A stretch of DNA of 64,000 nucleotides, from assembly GCA_018697195.1 (NCBI GenBank), contig CM031860.1, positions 63,256,509 to 63,320,508 on the forward strand. The letters run 5' to 3'. Both the position numbers and the translations under genes were made by a program. Shown here piece after piece: positions 48,101 through 58,447 of this stretch (positions within the stretch are counted from its first letter, which is position 1; every line of letters begins with the position of its first letter). This DNA comes from Certhia americana. Its lineage: Eukaryota; Chordata; Aves; Passeriformes; Certhiidae. The notes below the pieces were generated by a model. It was not told where the DNA came from. It did not search any database and saw only the letters and a list, made by a program, of their open reading frames with translations.

Positions 48101-49214
48101 GGAAGCCTTCCATGTATTTGGATTGGTGTAAGTGTCAGTGAAAGCAGAGAACCACTCATCTCAACTCACCAGCGGTTTCCAGCTGCGCTCCACAGACCTC
48201 TCTGGTGGGTGTGGGAAAGATCCTTGCCCATTGTTAGTCAGCTGAAATTCATAACACAGATGCCTCTAATTCCACTAATGCAATTTTACAGCTGCCAAGC
48301 TGAAGAGGGATGGAAATCACAAGGCCCTGAGGCTCAGCTGGTGCGGGCTGATAGTGCTGCGCCCTGACGCCAGCAGGCTTGGCGGGATCAGGACAGATCT
48401 CATCATTTGCCTTCTTGTGGTCCTTTGTTTTCTATTCAGTCCAACCTGTTTAATCCAGGGGCCACATGTGCCAGGCAGACAAGACTCTGCTGCACAGCCA
48501 AGGGGCATCTGAGGCCAGTGTAACCTCAGCAAAGGTCAATAAATCAGGTGATCAAGTTGCCAGTCCTTATTTTTACAGTACCAGTGAATTCCATACCTTT
48601 GTGCCCATCTCAGTGTTCACACATCCAAAGGGTTGGGAAAAGGTGGCACAAAGCTGAGGCTCTGCCTTTTTTCAGACAAAATTTCTGTGAGAGAGAGAAA
48701 AGCTGGAGGGTGTTTGAGGATTTCTCCCTTAGGCTGCCCTGAAACACAAACTGAACAAATGAACAACCTGGTTCTGAAGCAGCCAGATTACAGTACCTCC
48801 AACACATTGCATCATTGCTTCTGCCACAGGGGTTTCCACAATGGAAAAGTGGATTTTAGTGAAATAATGCTTTAGGAAAGCTTTATTTTTCCAGGAAATT
48901 TCTTTCAGGTAGAGGAAATCCCTTCCTAGGGTTACTCTACAGAGCCTGTGGCAGGCAGTTAACAAATTCAGGTAGTGGCTTCTATGTTGGTTGTGGAAGA
49001 TAATTACTCTTAAAAATGGGGAATTTTGAAGGATTCATCTGCTCTAATTCAACACCTACAGCCCTTTACTCCCCTTCCCTTTGCCAAAGGAAGTTAGTCT
49101 CTTAATTATGAACCAAGCTTGAAGCAACCAACAGGTATTGAGGTGGCACAAAACAAAACATGATCTCCAGCTCTGTGTGTGTCTGGTGCCATCCTACAAA
49201 ATATGAAGCAATTT
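45126..49214. other. unique non-coding interval
   Basis: About 4 kb with no named repeat. The part at about 47940-48400 keeps more CpG than its surroundings and carries TAAT-type sites (see findings). A reverse-strand frame at 47668-48159 (163 codons) overlaps it and shows no recognisable domain. Confidence 0.45.
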
Positions 49215-49230
49215 AAAAAAAAAAAAAAAA
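49215..49230. repeat. poly(A) run
   Basis: About 16 consecutive A. Confidence 0.85.
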
Positions 49231-49395
49231 TTGGAAAAGCACAAATTTTTTAAGAGAGACAAGGCTGTAGCCCAAGTGAGTTGCAAATTGCAAGCACATC
49301 CCGGCCTCCAATCAGAAAAAGCAGGGACTGGTTACTGCTCCCAAGGAGATGTAGAAATGGCACAGGATAACAAGTTTTGGAGACTAAGTGAACCA

Positions 49396-49580
49396 AAAGG
49401 GTTGTCCAGCCCTGGCACAGATGTCCGGGCCAGTGGTGGAGTCCCCATCTCTGCAGGGGTTTAAAGGTTTTGTACTTGTGGCACTTGGGGACATGGGTGA
49501 GTGGTGGCTTTGGCAGTGCTGAGTTAATGGTTGGACTCAATGATCTTGGAGGGATTTTCCAACCTGAGTGATTCTCTGAT
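49396..49580 (+). mobile_element. CR1 LINE 3' fragment
   Basis: AAAGGGTTGTCCAGCCCTGG, GTGGAGTCCCCATCTCTGCA, GGGGTTTAAAGGTTTTGTAC, GTGGCACTTGGGGACATGGG, TTAATGGTTGGACTCAATGA, TCTTGGAGGGATTTTCCAAC, then GAGTGATTCTCTGATGCTC. It is a 5'-truncated copy of the same type as 17287 and 42071. Confidence 0.93.
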
Positions 49581-49769
49581 GCTCTTAAAAGGCCCATGAA
49601 GGCCTCTCAGAAACCTCCCCAGTTTTGAAGCTTTCCATTATCAGAACAACATTTATTTGTGTGTCAGAGAAAGAATCCACACCATAAAACCTGGATCCAG
49701 AACTTGGTTCCCTCTAAAGGGAACTGACATATTTGTATCCAGACTGAGCAGAAAATACCATGCTGTTAG

Positions 49770-49800
49770 AACAAACAAACAAACAAACAAAAACAAACAA
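49770..49800. repeat. (AAAC)n microsatellite
   Basis: Seven AAAC-type units with one AAAAAC interruption. Confidence 0.92.
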
Positions 49801-50775
49801 TCAAAAATCCACAAAACACCAAGTTCCAGACTGCAATTCTTTTTATATGCAAAGCTTTGGTGCATGCTAAACAAATACTACAATTTTCGGGTGGGCAAAG
49901 TTAACTTTGGTTTGGTTTTGGCTTTAAAAAGAACATAAAGTAGCACAGAGCAAGAGCCAGTAGTAAAGGGAGGCAGGGTAAACCTTCTGTGTCAAGGAGG
50001 GGAAGGGGCTACTGCAAGCTCTTCATGGAGCAGGAAGAGGCAAGTTCTGTGTTTTCTCCTTTTTGCCACAACCCTACTGAGTCACTCAACACAGAAGTGT
50101 CACTCTGAGTTTGCTGACTTTAGGGGGATGTAAAGAGAAAATGTGGGAGTGGGAAATTGGCTTTATTCCAGTTCTGGGGAGGCCTTCACTCACACTCCCA
50201 GCCTCATTTCTGAATCCATATCAATGGCACAACATGATCAGACAATGACTCAGACTGTGTCAAGCTCTCATCCTACAAGCCTCCAGAAAGATTTATCAGG
50301 AAGGACTCTGCTATAAATAACTTTCAGTCTACCTTTTCAGAAAGCAAGGAAGACTGGACCTGCAGCAAGTCAGCAGAACAACCACAATGATTTGATGATT
50401 TCCTCCCTGATTGATGCTCCTTGTCCTGGGGACCTCAATTCATCAACCTGAGCTTCTCTTGTCAGGGTGGACAACTCATCCCCAGCTGATGGGAACAGTT
50501 GCACCAGCCAAATACAACAGGAATAACCTCTGGGTTTGAGTTTCATTCCAAGCTGGTGTCGGCATACAAACACTGAGATCTGCTCTCAGATTTAATTACT
50601 GCTAATCAAGTCAGACTCTGTGCTATAAGTCCACCTTGCCAGATGCTTCTGTAAAAGCAGGGTTTGCATGACCTGATGTCAGCCAGGTGTTTTCTGCCAT
50701 GCATTAAAGAAAGCAAACAGTAAAATTCTTCTCCATCTACTGGAAGTGTGTGTTTTGTCCACACCTGTTAAAAAG

Positions 50776-50797
50776 ATTAATGATCAGGATCATTAAT
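50776..50797. repeat. 10-bp inverted repeat (near-perfect palindrome)
   Basis: Arms ATTAATGATC (50776-50785) and GATCATTAAT (50788-50797) are exact reverse complements separated by AG. It contains paired TAAT cores. Confidence 0.95.
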
Positions 50798-52775
50798 GAC
50801 TCCTCTTGAACTTTGTTTGTGACAACCCAGATATGTAAATGATAAGTATTCCTTTTTTTCCCAAATATGTAACAAACTAAAAAGAACTCTAATGTTGACT
50901 GATTAGAAGTAGTAAAACTAATCAGCATAAAAAGGGAAGCTTGGATGAAAGTGACATTTAACCTCAGAAGGGGTCTTCTAACAATCAAAAGTTTTATTTC
51001 AAGGGTGTCCAGGATAATCTGTATTTTGATGTTTTCAGCATTGCCGTTGGAAAATGAAAATGTAGGGCATAAACTGGGGGTATAAAAGTAAGGCAGGTGT
51101 ATAAAACTCTCCTCCAGCTGGGAAAAAAAAATGGGAAAACTTGCATATCAATTCACTTTTCCAGACATGCTGCTCAGCCACTCAGCCAGGGTGTCAGTAA
51201 TCCATGCTTGTACTTCTGCACTTCTTTCACTTCCACCCTTTGTCACTGAGCCTTTCCCAGCAAATTAAAATGTTCCTGCTGGGCTTGCTGGTGTCCCAGA
51301 GCTGACCCATCCTCCAAGGGCATTGTCCTGTGCTGTTAGATTGTCCTTGAGTTCCTCTGGGCAGTGACTCCCAGTAGATCTCAGATACATGAAGATGAAG
51401 GGAGGGAAAATTATTGAGGAGAAACAGCTCTTAGTTATTTAAATTTTCACATGATTTGTCATTTTTGGCTCATGCAACTCTTGCCATTCAGCTGTGTGGT
51501 CTCCGAGTTTTCATTCACCCTCCTGAGCTGTTCTAAATGGAAGGAGCTCATAGCAAGGATTAAATTAAATCTTTTTCTTTTTTCAAATTGTCAAGGGCAA
51601 ACAGAACTCAGCAATAGAGATACATCCCACCCCTGTGTTTGGACACAGAGGGAAGCAAAGTTTTCTGGAGTGAAGCCAAAGTTAGTAGAGAAAGATCTGG
51701 TCGGAATTAAGAGTAACTTCAGGAAGACAGACCAGAAGCTAGAGGAAGGTTGTAGATATGAGGGCTTAATTAGGAGCTGGCTGTGATTTTATGACCAAAT
51801 CAGAGAGAATCTGTCTCTCATTTTGCTGTAACTGCCTAGCTGAGGTTTTTTCAGGGGCCTTTTCATACCCTTGTAAGAAGGCACCCTGCATCACAGGGTG
51901 ATGCAGCCATCAGGGGATCCAGGAACAGGTACAGCTCTGTCCTGAGGGGAGGAGGAAGAGCTTCTCACCAAGCAGAAGACAGAAAACATTAAAAGAGAAG
52001 CATTCCTTGTCTCTCCTTCCACAGTGAGTAAATCCATGCTTTCCTGCAGTGAGCCAAGGGAGTATTTTGTCAAAGCCACCAGTTCCTAGGTTTTCATTTG
52101 CCATGGGAGGCTGTGTCAGATCACAAAGGAAAGCAGGATAACCCCAGCAGAGAGACCAGCACCGAAGCAGTGCTGCACTGACAGAAAGCAGAGATGCTCA
52201 GCCATGTGGCAGCACGAATTTCTTTTGGACTAGGTTGTTTGTAGGCATTTGACACAACACTGGAGACCACACAAATCCTTGTTCTCCATATTCCCAGCAC
52301 TGCATTCAATTTAGTTTCTTTTAATGAGATAAAAGACAGCCCTGGGCTTGAGTCAGCTGACAGCAGAGCCTAAATGCCTGTCTCAAATCCTCAACATGCT
52401 GCTGAGTGCTGAGACAAAGCTGAGTAATCCTGGAAAATAAGGATGTGGGATTGGAGGTACTTAGGTCTATTCCAGACTCAGCAGGTGAGTCTGGTGAGAG
52501 CATATGAGTTAGTCACCCTTGAATTGCTTTAGCATCCATGAAAAGCTATCCACACACAATAGAGAGTGATGCATCTCCTCCCAAACTGGGTTTTCATCAG
52601 TATATCAGGAGAATTCTCCCCTGGAGGCACCAGCTTCTCCCTTTTCCCTCTAATGGAAGGTCACAGTAACGGGCTTAGGGTGAGACATCTCATTTTAGAT
52701 TTCTAAAAGTTAAGGGAGAGGAGCACCCCACATAACCTCTCCTTGGTGCCATATCTGTGAAACGAGAATTACAGG

Positions 52776-52806
52776 AAATGAGAATAATGGAAAATGAGAA
52801 TAATGA
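52776..52806. repeat. 15-16 bp tandem duplication
   Basis: GAAATGAGAATAATG is followed directly by GAAAATGAGAATAATG. Confidence 0.85.
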
Positions 52807-52927
52807 TTCTGTGCAGCTCAGGGAAGCTTCAGCAGTGAGCGGTTGAAAGCACTAAGGAAGTCTGCTGAAGGGGAGTTGAATTGCAGAGGGAAAAGGAGGC
52901 AGCCCTGCTCTTGGCCAGTGATGCCAA

Positions 52928-53181
52928 GGTGCTTCAGCTGCCCTCAAACGGAGAGTAAATTTAAATGGGATATTGGGAAGGAATTCTTCCCTGGGAGGTG
53001 GAGAGGCCCTGGCACAGGGTGCCCAGAGAAGCTGTGACTGCCCCTGGATCCCTGGAAGTGTCCAAGGACAGGGCTTGGAGCACTCTGGGCTAGTGGAAGA
53101 TGCCCCTGCCAATGGCAGGGGGTGGAATGGGATGAGCTTTGAGGTCCTGTCCAACTCAAACCATTCCATGAATCTCTGATT
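52928..53181 (+). mobile_element. CR1 LINE 3' fragment
   Basis: AAATGGGATATTGGGAAGG, CCCTGGCACAGGGTGCCCAG, AGAAGCTGTGACTGCCCCTG, GGAAGTGTCCAAGGACAGGG, CTAGTGGAAGATGCCCCTGC, CAATGGCAGGGGGTGGAATG, then AAACCATTCCATGAATCTCT. The 5' edge is blurred: CTTCAGCTGCCCTCAAACGG at 52931 is a decayed version of the ORF2 tail sequence. Confidence 0.93.
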
Positions 53182-54356
53182 TTCTGCAAGGTGATTTCAC
53201 TGCCTTGCCCCCTTGGAGGATGCAGCCATGAGATTTTTTTATTTACAGTGGTTGTTGTTTATGCTGTTGTCAGTACAGAGAGCAGGGATGGTGTGGATGA
53301 AGCCCAAGGGAAATCCGTTGCTAATCTCCATCCCTGAAATGATGGGAAGGTCAGAGCCACTTCCCTGCATCTGCCAGAGCCACCCCCTTTTCCCATCCCT
53401 CCCCCTGCTCTGGAGACAGGCACAGCACCACTGCCAGAGACAAGCTTGTCCCAGGGTTCATCAAAATGCTTCTGAAGGAGTTTGCTGCTGCAAGAAGCCA
53501 GATTGCACAAACAGGCAGATGTTTGCAAGCAAATGTCCCCAGGAAGATTGAAATCCCAAAGCACAATCTTTTTTTTCATAGCTCGCATCCCAAGTGCTGT
53601 CAGGATGCTCTGATCACTCACTGGAGACAAAATACATAGAAAGGAGCAGCAGAGACAATAAGAGGTGGAAATTTCCAAATGGAGCCTTCTTTCATGAGAG
53701 ATGGGGTTTGTTTACAGGGTACAGCAGTGCTCTGAAATCCCATGGGAATCTGGGGCCTTGGTATCTATGGAGGCAAGGAAAGCCTGCTCCTAATCTGATA
53801 AAATAGATAAAATACTGTCCTTCAGAAGAAAAAAGGGCCTGGCTGCACTCCTGCACCTGATTTGTGTCAGACAACTCATTTCTGCCATCCAAAGTGGCTA
53901 CAGCCTGTTGTGTCCCTCCTGAATATCCCTCTTTTACTCCCACAGCCTCATTCAATCAACACTTTGCTTTTCTCTCCTCAAAGGGAGAAAGGGCACATTT
54001 CAATACATTCATACTGAGCCATGTCTTCCTTGCAACCTCCCATGCAAAGAGTCATCTGTCATCTCTGTAATCCAACAGGCATATACTGATATCCAGGAAA
54101 ACAAAGCTGGAATAAGTGGCTAAGGGCTTCTTCTAAAGGTCTGTAAGGTCCTTCAAAGGCACAACTCTCCTCTCCCATCATTCACAGAAGTGGAATGACT
54201 TCTGTAAGTCCTACAGAGAGATTAGCTGCAGGCAGATACAGATTTCTCTTAGTGCCATTTTCATTCCTCACATTCGCCCAGGAAATTATTCAGGTTTGTG
54301 CATATTTTCAGGTGCCACGAATCTTTCTTATATTGTAGCCCCCAAAACTGCAACAA
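53182..54356. other. unique non-coding interval
   Basis: No gene or named repeat is recognised. Several open frames of 70-140 codons on both strands overlap one another and show no conserved motif. Confidence 0.5.
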
Positions 54357-54575
54357 TACTGTGTGAGGGGGGGTTTAGGTTCAATGGTGGGTTGAACTGG
54401 GCACTGCCCAGGCTCCCCAGGGAATGGGCACGGCCCTGAGGCTGCCAGAGCTCCCAGGAGGGTTTGGACAACACTTCAAGGGTGGGATTTTGGGGATGTG
54501 TGTGCAGTGCCAGGAGCTGGATTTGATGATCCTTATGTGTCCTTTCCAGCTCAGGGTATTCCATGATTCCATGGC
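54357..54575 (+). mobile_element. CR1 LINE 3' fragment (GTGCAGxGCCAG type) with internal deletion
   Basis: TACTGTGTGAGGGGGGGTTT AGGTT is joined directly to GAACTGGGCACTGCCCAGGC; in fuller elements about 30-40 bp lie between these blocks. Then come GGGCACGGCCCTGAGGCTGC, GTTTGGACAACACTTCAAGG, GTGCAGTGCCAGGAGCTGG, TGATGATCCTTATGTGTCC and the tail GTATTCCATGATTCCATGG. Confidence 0.92.
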
Positions 54576-55567
54576 CTTTCTTGTGCAGAAGTTCTCTGCT
54601 TCTATCCTTTCCTCAGGTTTCGTAGTTCTTCAACTCCTGTGCCTGGTGCTCTCATCCCTCCAGGAAAATTTTTCCCATGGCTTCAGGCAGAAGAAATTGC
54701 AAGAATAATTTGTCCAGCCTCTGAGGAGACTGGCATAAATTGCATTCAACAAAGATGGTTCATAAGCAGGGTCAGGGAACAGTTGTGCCCAGCAAGCTGG
54801 CCCTGGCATGGGGATTTATTCCAGCAGATGTGAGCTGGGAGCTCAGCTATGTGGTCACTGCTCTGTGAGACCTTGCTGAGTCACACTTGGTGTGTTCAGT
54901 CACCCCATGATCTCATCCCTTGAAACCACTGCCTAAACAAGACCAGTTTTCATTTCATTTCATGTAACACAACTCATTAACGTCACCAGGCTGCACACTG
55001 AGGGATCAGCTCCCTGGGAATTTTGGAAGGGACCCTGGACTGCAGCCCTCGGCCTGTCTCTCTACCTGTTGTCTTTCCAAACAAATCTGGGATAGGCAAT
55101 CTAGCCAAGCCATCAAATGTCCAGTTACTGGAGTGAGACTGTCTGGAGCCTCTCATGAAATATGCTTGGGAGGAGCCTGAAGATCGAAGCCAAGGCTGGA
55201 CAGGGAATTAAAAGCTCCTATTTTGGGTGCTCTAGCTGAACATTCCACTTGGAGGAATTTCCTCCTTTTAAGAAGGAACGTGAAATGGTCAGACACCATT
55301 AAAGTGACAATTTTATATTTTGATTCTGTGTGTCATCTAAATGCAACCAGAAATCTGCAGGGCAGGGAGTGAGAGATGTCCTAAGGACAGCTCTTGGAAG
55401 ATTCTCAACCACATCATCCTTGGGCATTTTTTAGCTTAGGGAAAGAGTCTCACATCCTTGATAGGCTGGGATGGAGCTTTTTGTTCTTATTTTTTGTTCT
55501 TATTTTTTGTACCTCTTTTTAGAACTTTCTTATAGGGTTTCAAATGTAATCTCTAAAGTAGAAAGAG
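54576..55567. other. unique non-coding interval
   Basis: No gene is recognised. A 13-bp tandem repeat lies at 55481-55509. Confidence 0.5.
55481..55509. repeat. 13-bp tandem duplication
   Basis: TTGTTCTTATTTT occurs twice (55481-55493, 55494-55506) and the start of a third unit follows. Confidence 0.93.
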
Positions 55568-55674
55568 AGGAAGGAAGGAAAGGAAGGAAAGGAAGGAAAG
55601 GAAGGAAAGGAAGGAAANNNNNNNNNNAAAGGAAGGAAAGGAAGGAAAGGAAGGAAAGGAAGGAAAGGAAGGAA
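55568..55674. repeat. (GGAAGGAAA)n minisatellite containing an assembly gap
   Basis: A purine-only 9-bp repeat: about five units before and five after a block of ten N at 55618-55627. The N block is a placeholder, so the true repeat length is unknown. The Lys/Arg/Glu-rich open frame drawn through it (55471-55749) is a repeat artefact with undetermined codons. Confidence 0.95.
55618..55627. other. assembly gap (10 N)
   Basis: Ten undetermined bases inside the purine repeat; the only N run in the window. Confidence 0.99.
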
Positions 55675-55898
55675 TTCCAAGCCTCAAAGACAACAGCAGC
55701 TCCTCCTGCTGCAGTTCAGCAACTTCCTGGGATAATCAGTCTTTTCTGACTGTGTGATTTGTGAGCAGCATCACACCAGAGTAGCTAAATGTCTCATGGT
55801 TGAGACATTTGCAAAGACCTTGATATTTCACCTTTTACAATAAAAAATAGAGCCAGACTAGTCTGAGAGCCTCCTGCCCCTAAACAGTTTAGGTTTAT

Positions 55899-55927
55899 TA
55901 TATGGAAGATTCTTAGTCTTCCATATA
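55899..55927. repeat. 11-bp perfect inverted repeat (hairpin)
   Basis: Arms TATATGGAAGA (55899-55909) and TCTTCCATATA (55917-55927), with the 7-base loop TTCTTAG. Confidence 0.95.
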
Positions 55928-57397
55928 CTGAAGGTGTGTGGGGAAACATTAAAAATTAGACTGTTTGATCAGTAATATCAAGTTTTCTGGCTCTGTTTGG
56001 TTCATTAGTGGAGATACAACACTAGGCTTATGCAAGACTTTCTGAGTTTCTCTATAAAACTTTTAAAAAATCAATTCTTTTAGTCAATAAACTGGCTTGT
56101 AAATTGAAGTCTTGTTGCAAACTCAGTCATCCACTGAGCAAGGATGGTTTCCCTAATCCTCTGCTTTCCCAGCCCACACCAGCGAAGGTAAGGCACTGGC
56201 ACTTACCTTTTTTCCTTTGCCTCTGGATATCTCAGGTTTTTGATACTGCAGAGCACAGCAGGGCAATACAAGCAGCACCACATAGAAGCCCCATGTCCTG
56301 CCAAGTCTCCCTACACAAGTCAGGTGTGTGTTCGTGGTACTTTTCCATTTTCAGTTCCCTGTGGGAGTCCTTCCACATCTCTGAGATTGATATAATTGAC
56401 TTTTCTTCCCTGGTGATCAATAAAACCTCTGAGCTTTACCTTTAGAGTTTCTCATTCCCTTTCATCATCGTTTTCTTTCCCCATGTTCATGTTGGCCTTT
56501 GCTTAGACTTTTAGCCATTATCATTCCCGAAGTGTGGATAACTTCTGTGCATTCACCTTTTTTTAACCTCTCTTGGCTGTCCAACTGCTCTATGTCCTCA
56601 CTTCTTGTCTTTTAACACAGAAGAGCCTTTGCTCCTTGTTCCTCATCCTCTGCAGGATCTGCTTCCTCTGCTGCTCATCCTAGGATGCTGTGACATTTGA
56701 GGAAACTCCAGATTTTCATAGAAAAGGACCAGAAAACCACAAAACCTTTCCTTACATGCCCACAGTGCAAAAATAAACTAAGTGTCAACCTTTTGCTACT
56801 CCACAAGGCTGTGAAGAGACAGACCTGCTCACCTAAACAGGCAGGGAAAACTTTTCCCTATCTTTTTAGAACTCCCTTCTCTGTAATTCAACGATGCTAC
56901 TTAATGTGCTCAAAATTGCACCTTTTTTCCCTCATAGAAGAAAAGGCTAAATGGCCAGATTCCATCCTGCTTCCCACTTTGAATAGGAAATTGCTCCTCA
57001 AGCAGCCTACTCCATGCAATCAGGGCTGAAAAAATCAAAGGCATGCTCCCTCAGAATCCATCACACGTGGAGAAATCAAACTCCATGCAGGAATACCTGT
57101 CCTGTCTCATCAGTGCTCGGGGAGCAGGTTAGTCTCTGGTAACAAAAAATGGTTGCCAAAATGCTCTTCTGCCAGCTCATTTCTGCATGCCAGAGGCTGA
57201 AGGATCTCCACAAACATGGGTGTCCTCAAGGCTGGATGGAAGAAGGAGACAATCACTTGTTCAGAGTTGTTGCAGAGGTGTTCTGTGGCCCTGCAAATCC
57301 TTTTGTGTTGTAGCAGAACTGCTCTTATTACAACAGAAATTGATCCATTGGTGTTAAAACAGTGGCTTCTCAACCCAGAGCCCAGTCCAGGACAGAA

Positions 57398-57453
57398 CCA
57401 GTAATTAGGGATTACTAAACCAGTAATTACAGTAATTAGAGAATCAGTAATCC
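57398..57453. repeat. CAGTAATTA repeat cluster
   Basis: CAGTAATTA-type units occur at 57399, 57421, 57430 (CAGTAATTAG) and 57445 (CAGTAATCC). An inverted GGATTACT lies at 57409. This is an imperfect local repeat with dyad symmetry. Confidence 0.85.
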
Positions 57454-58377
57454 TGCTCCCAGGATCTGGGGTGCTTCCTGAACAAGCACACCCCAAACAC
57501 CAAGAGGTTTTCAGCCCTGCTTTTCCATGGTTTATATTTTCTGGTGAAGATCAAGCACTCTGTAATTCACTGATGACATGAAAACAAAAGAAGTAGTAAA
57601 GCTTCAATAAAATGCTCAATCTGTAAAATGACCAAGAGAATTTAGCACAGACCACACAGAGAAGATTTAGCACAGGTCAAAGAGAGGAACAGGAAACCAA
57701 CACAGACAAGATCCACCTGGTTCCCCAGTAACTAATGGCTTGTATAAATTTGAAAATAAGCACAAAATTAAGTACTGTGTGATTAAAAGTGATTCCTGAT
57801 TATCTCCACATCTATCCACATTCATTCCCAAGTGGCAGCATTTTCACGTTGTCATCACTTGTTTATCTCCACAATGCACTGACATCTTCTCAACCTGCAG
57901 GTCCTGAAAAACTGAACTTACAAAAAAAAAGCCACAACTGAAAACAAACTAAGGACAATTCCCTGTATGGGATGTGGGACTGACAGTGGTGTGAGGCTCT
58001 TTGCAGTTTCACTGTCTTGGTTGGTCTTATTTTTTGAATCCCAGGCACTGTTTGAAAACAAACAGAGTTCAAGAAACATCCATCAAAGAGATCAGGCATT
58101 TGTCCTAAGAAATAAGAGGTTTACCTGTCCACACACCCCACAAGGCAGGAAGTAAGTAAAATAACAATGAAATAAAACTCTGCTAGGGAGAATATATATG
58201 CTATGCTGGCATGGATGCAAAATGTTAGTGAAAATAAAACTGATAGTTAAAATCAAAGGAAAAAGTATTTCTAAGGCCACTGCAGGCAATTCATAGACCA
58301 AGGCAGAAAATCCTACTTTTGTGCTGGTTTTTTTGCAGTCATTTTTGTCAGAAGCAAATGATGTTGTGGATAGTTCG

Positions 58378-58399
58378 TCATAGAATGGTTTGGGTGGAA
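58378..58399 (-). mobile_element. possible CR1 3' tail scrap
   Basis: TCATAGAATGGTTTGGGTGG is a near-exact match to the last 20 bases of one CR1 type in reverse. Nothing CR1-like follows, so it is either an extreme truncation or chance. Confidence 0.4.
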
Positions 58400-58428
58400 T
58401 AATCCCCATTTTTCTCCATGAAATCACA

Positions 58429-58447
58429 CAAAAAAAAAAAAAAAAAA
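58429..58447. repeat. poly(A) run
   Basis: About 19 consecutive A followed by an A/C-rich stretch. Confidence 0.88.

Larger units (their letters stand above)
49581..52927. other. unique non-coding interval
   Basis: An (AAAC)n repeat at 49770-49800 and a near-perfect palindrome at 50776-50797 are the notable items. A short tandem of AAATGAGAATAATGG lies near 52776-52806. No gene is recognised. Confidence 0.5.
55675..58377. other. unique non-coding interval
   Basis: Contains a perfect hairpin (55899-55927), a C+T-skewed stretch (about 56440-56690) and a small CAGTAATTA repeat cluster (57398-57453). No gene is recognised. Confidence 0.5.

Noticed and set aside
47668..48159. 163-codon reverse-strand frame
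   Set aside because: No recognisable domain and no splice or promoter context; noted only as overlapping a CpG-retaining region.
55471..55749. Open frame rich in Arg/Lys/Gly/Glu repeats
   Set aside because: It runs through the GGAAGGAAA repeat and the ten N, so it contains undetermined codons and owes its openness to the purine-only repeat.
56697..57029. Frame with a C-x-x-C pair (TCPQCKNKL), zinc-finger-like
   Set aside because: Only one pair with correct spacing and no matching second pair or linker; likely chance.
57110..57496. 128-codon reverse-strand frame
   Set aside because: Contains the AGTAATTA repeat cluster and shows no conserved feature.
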